This document shows, one piece after another, positions 15,154 to 15,157 of a DNA stretch of 15,157 nucleotides (position 1 is the stretch's first letter; every line of letters begins with the position of its first letter). The translations under genes and the position numbers were made by a program. Source of the stretch: CAYNST01 sp964399955 (GTDB lineage Bacteria > Pseudomonadota > Gammaproteobacteria > Pseudomonadales > Cellvibrionaceae); assembly GCA_964399955.1 (NCBI GenBank), contig CAYNST010000082.1, positions 1 through 15,157 of the forward strand, given 5' to 3'. The notes beneath the pieces were generated by a model. That model saw nothing but the letters and a program-made list of their open reading frames with translations, was not told where the DNA came from and made no database searches.

Positions 15154-15157
15154 GAGA

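Overview
The window reads as chromosomal DNA of a Gram-negative, probably gammaproteobacterial, organism. The grounds are a four-gene Mla/MCE lipid-transport operon ending in an outer-membrane lipoprotein, an MgtE channel, a short NAD-type isocitrate dehydrogenase, hybrid two-component kinases and a moderately high G+C content (judged by eye, not computed). I cannot name the genus from the sequence. Gene density is high and every main frame looks intact. I see no rRNA, tRNA, CRISPR array or insertion sequence.

Left block, minus strand (4-4098): an ArsO-like flavin monooxygenase, an MgtE magnesium channel and a lone tyrosine recombinase. The 300 bp between mgtE and the flavoprotein gene hold a two-level hairpin and three TAGTAC hexamers, possibly a regulatory leader. 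The recombinase has no other mobile-element gene beside it.

Centre, plus strand (4390-10481): a tightly coupled four-gene sensory operon. It encodes a membrane CHASE3-GAF-histidine kinase with three receiver domains, a CheR methyltransferase (4-base GTGA overlap), a receiver-less CheB methylesterase (7-base gap, GTG start) and a cytoplasmic receiver-histidine kinase (TGATG overlap). No chemoreceptor, CheA, CheW or DNA-binding output protein accompanies it. This is the most unusual part of the window: a phosphorelay with its own methylation/demethylation pair whose substrate and output are unknown. An NAD-type isocitrate dehydrogenase gene with a GTG start follows on the same strand, and a hairpin lies in the gap between them.

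Right block, minus strand (11644-15138, transcribed leftwards from beyond the right edge): a compact ABC lipid-transport operon. It runs STAS-MlaE permease, MlaF-like ATPase, single-MCE-domain MlaD/PqiB-like protein and PqiC-like lipoprotein. It converges on the isocitrate dehydrogenase gene, with a hairpin between the two. The permease probably starts at a TTG 19 bp from the right edge, but its frame stays open to the edge.
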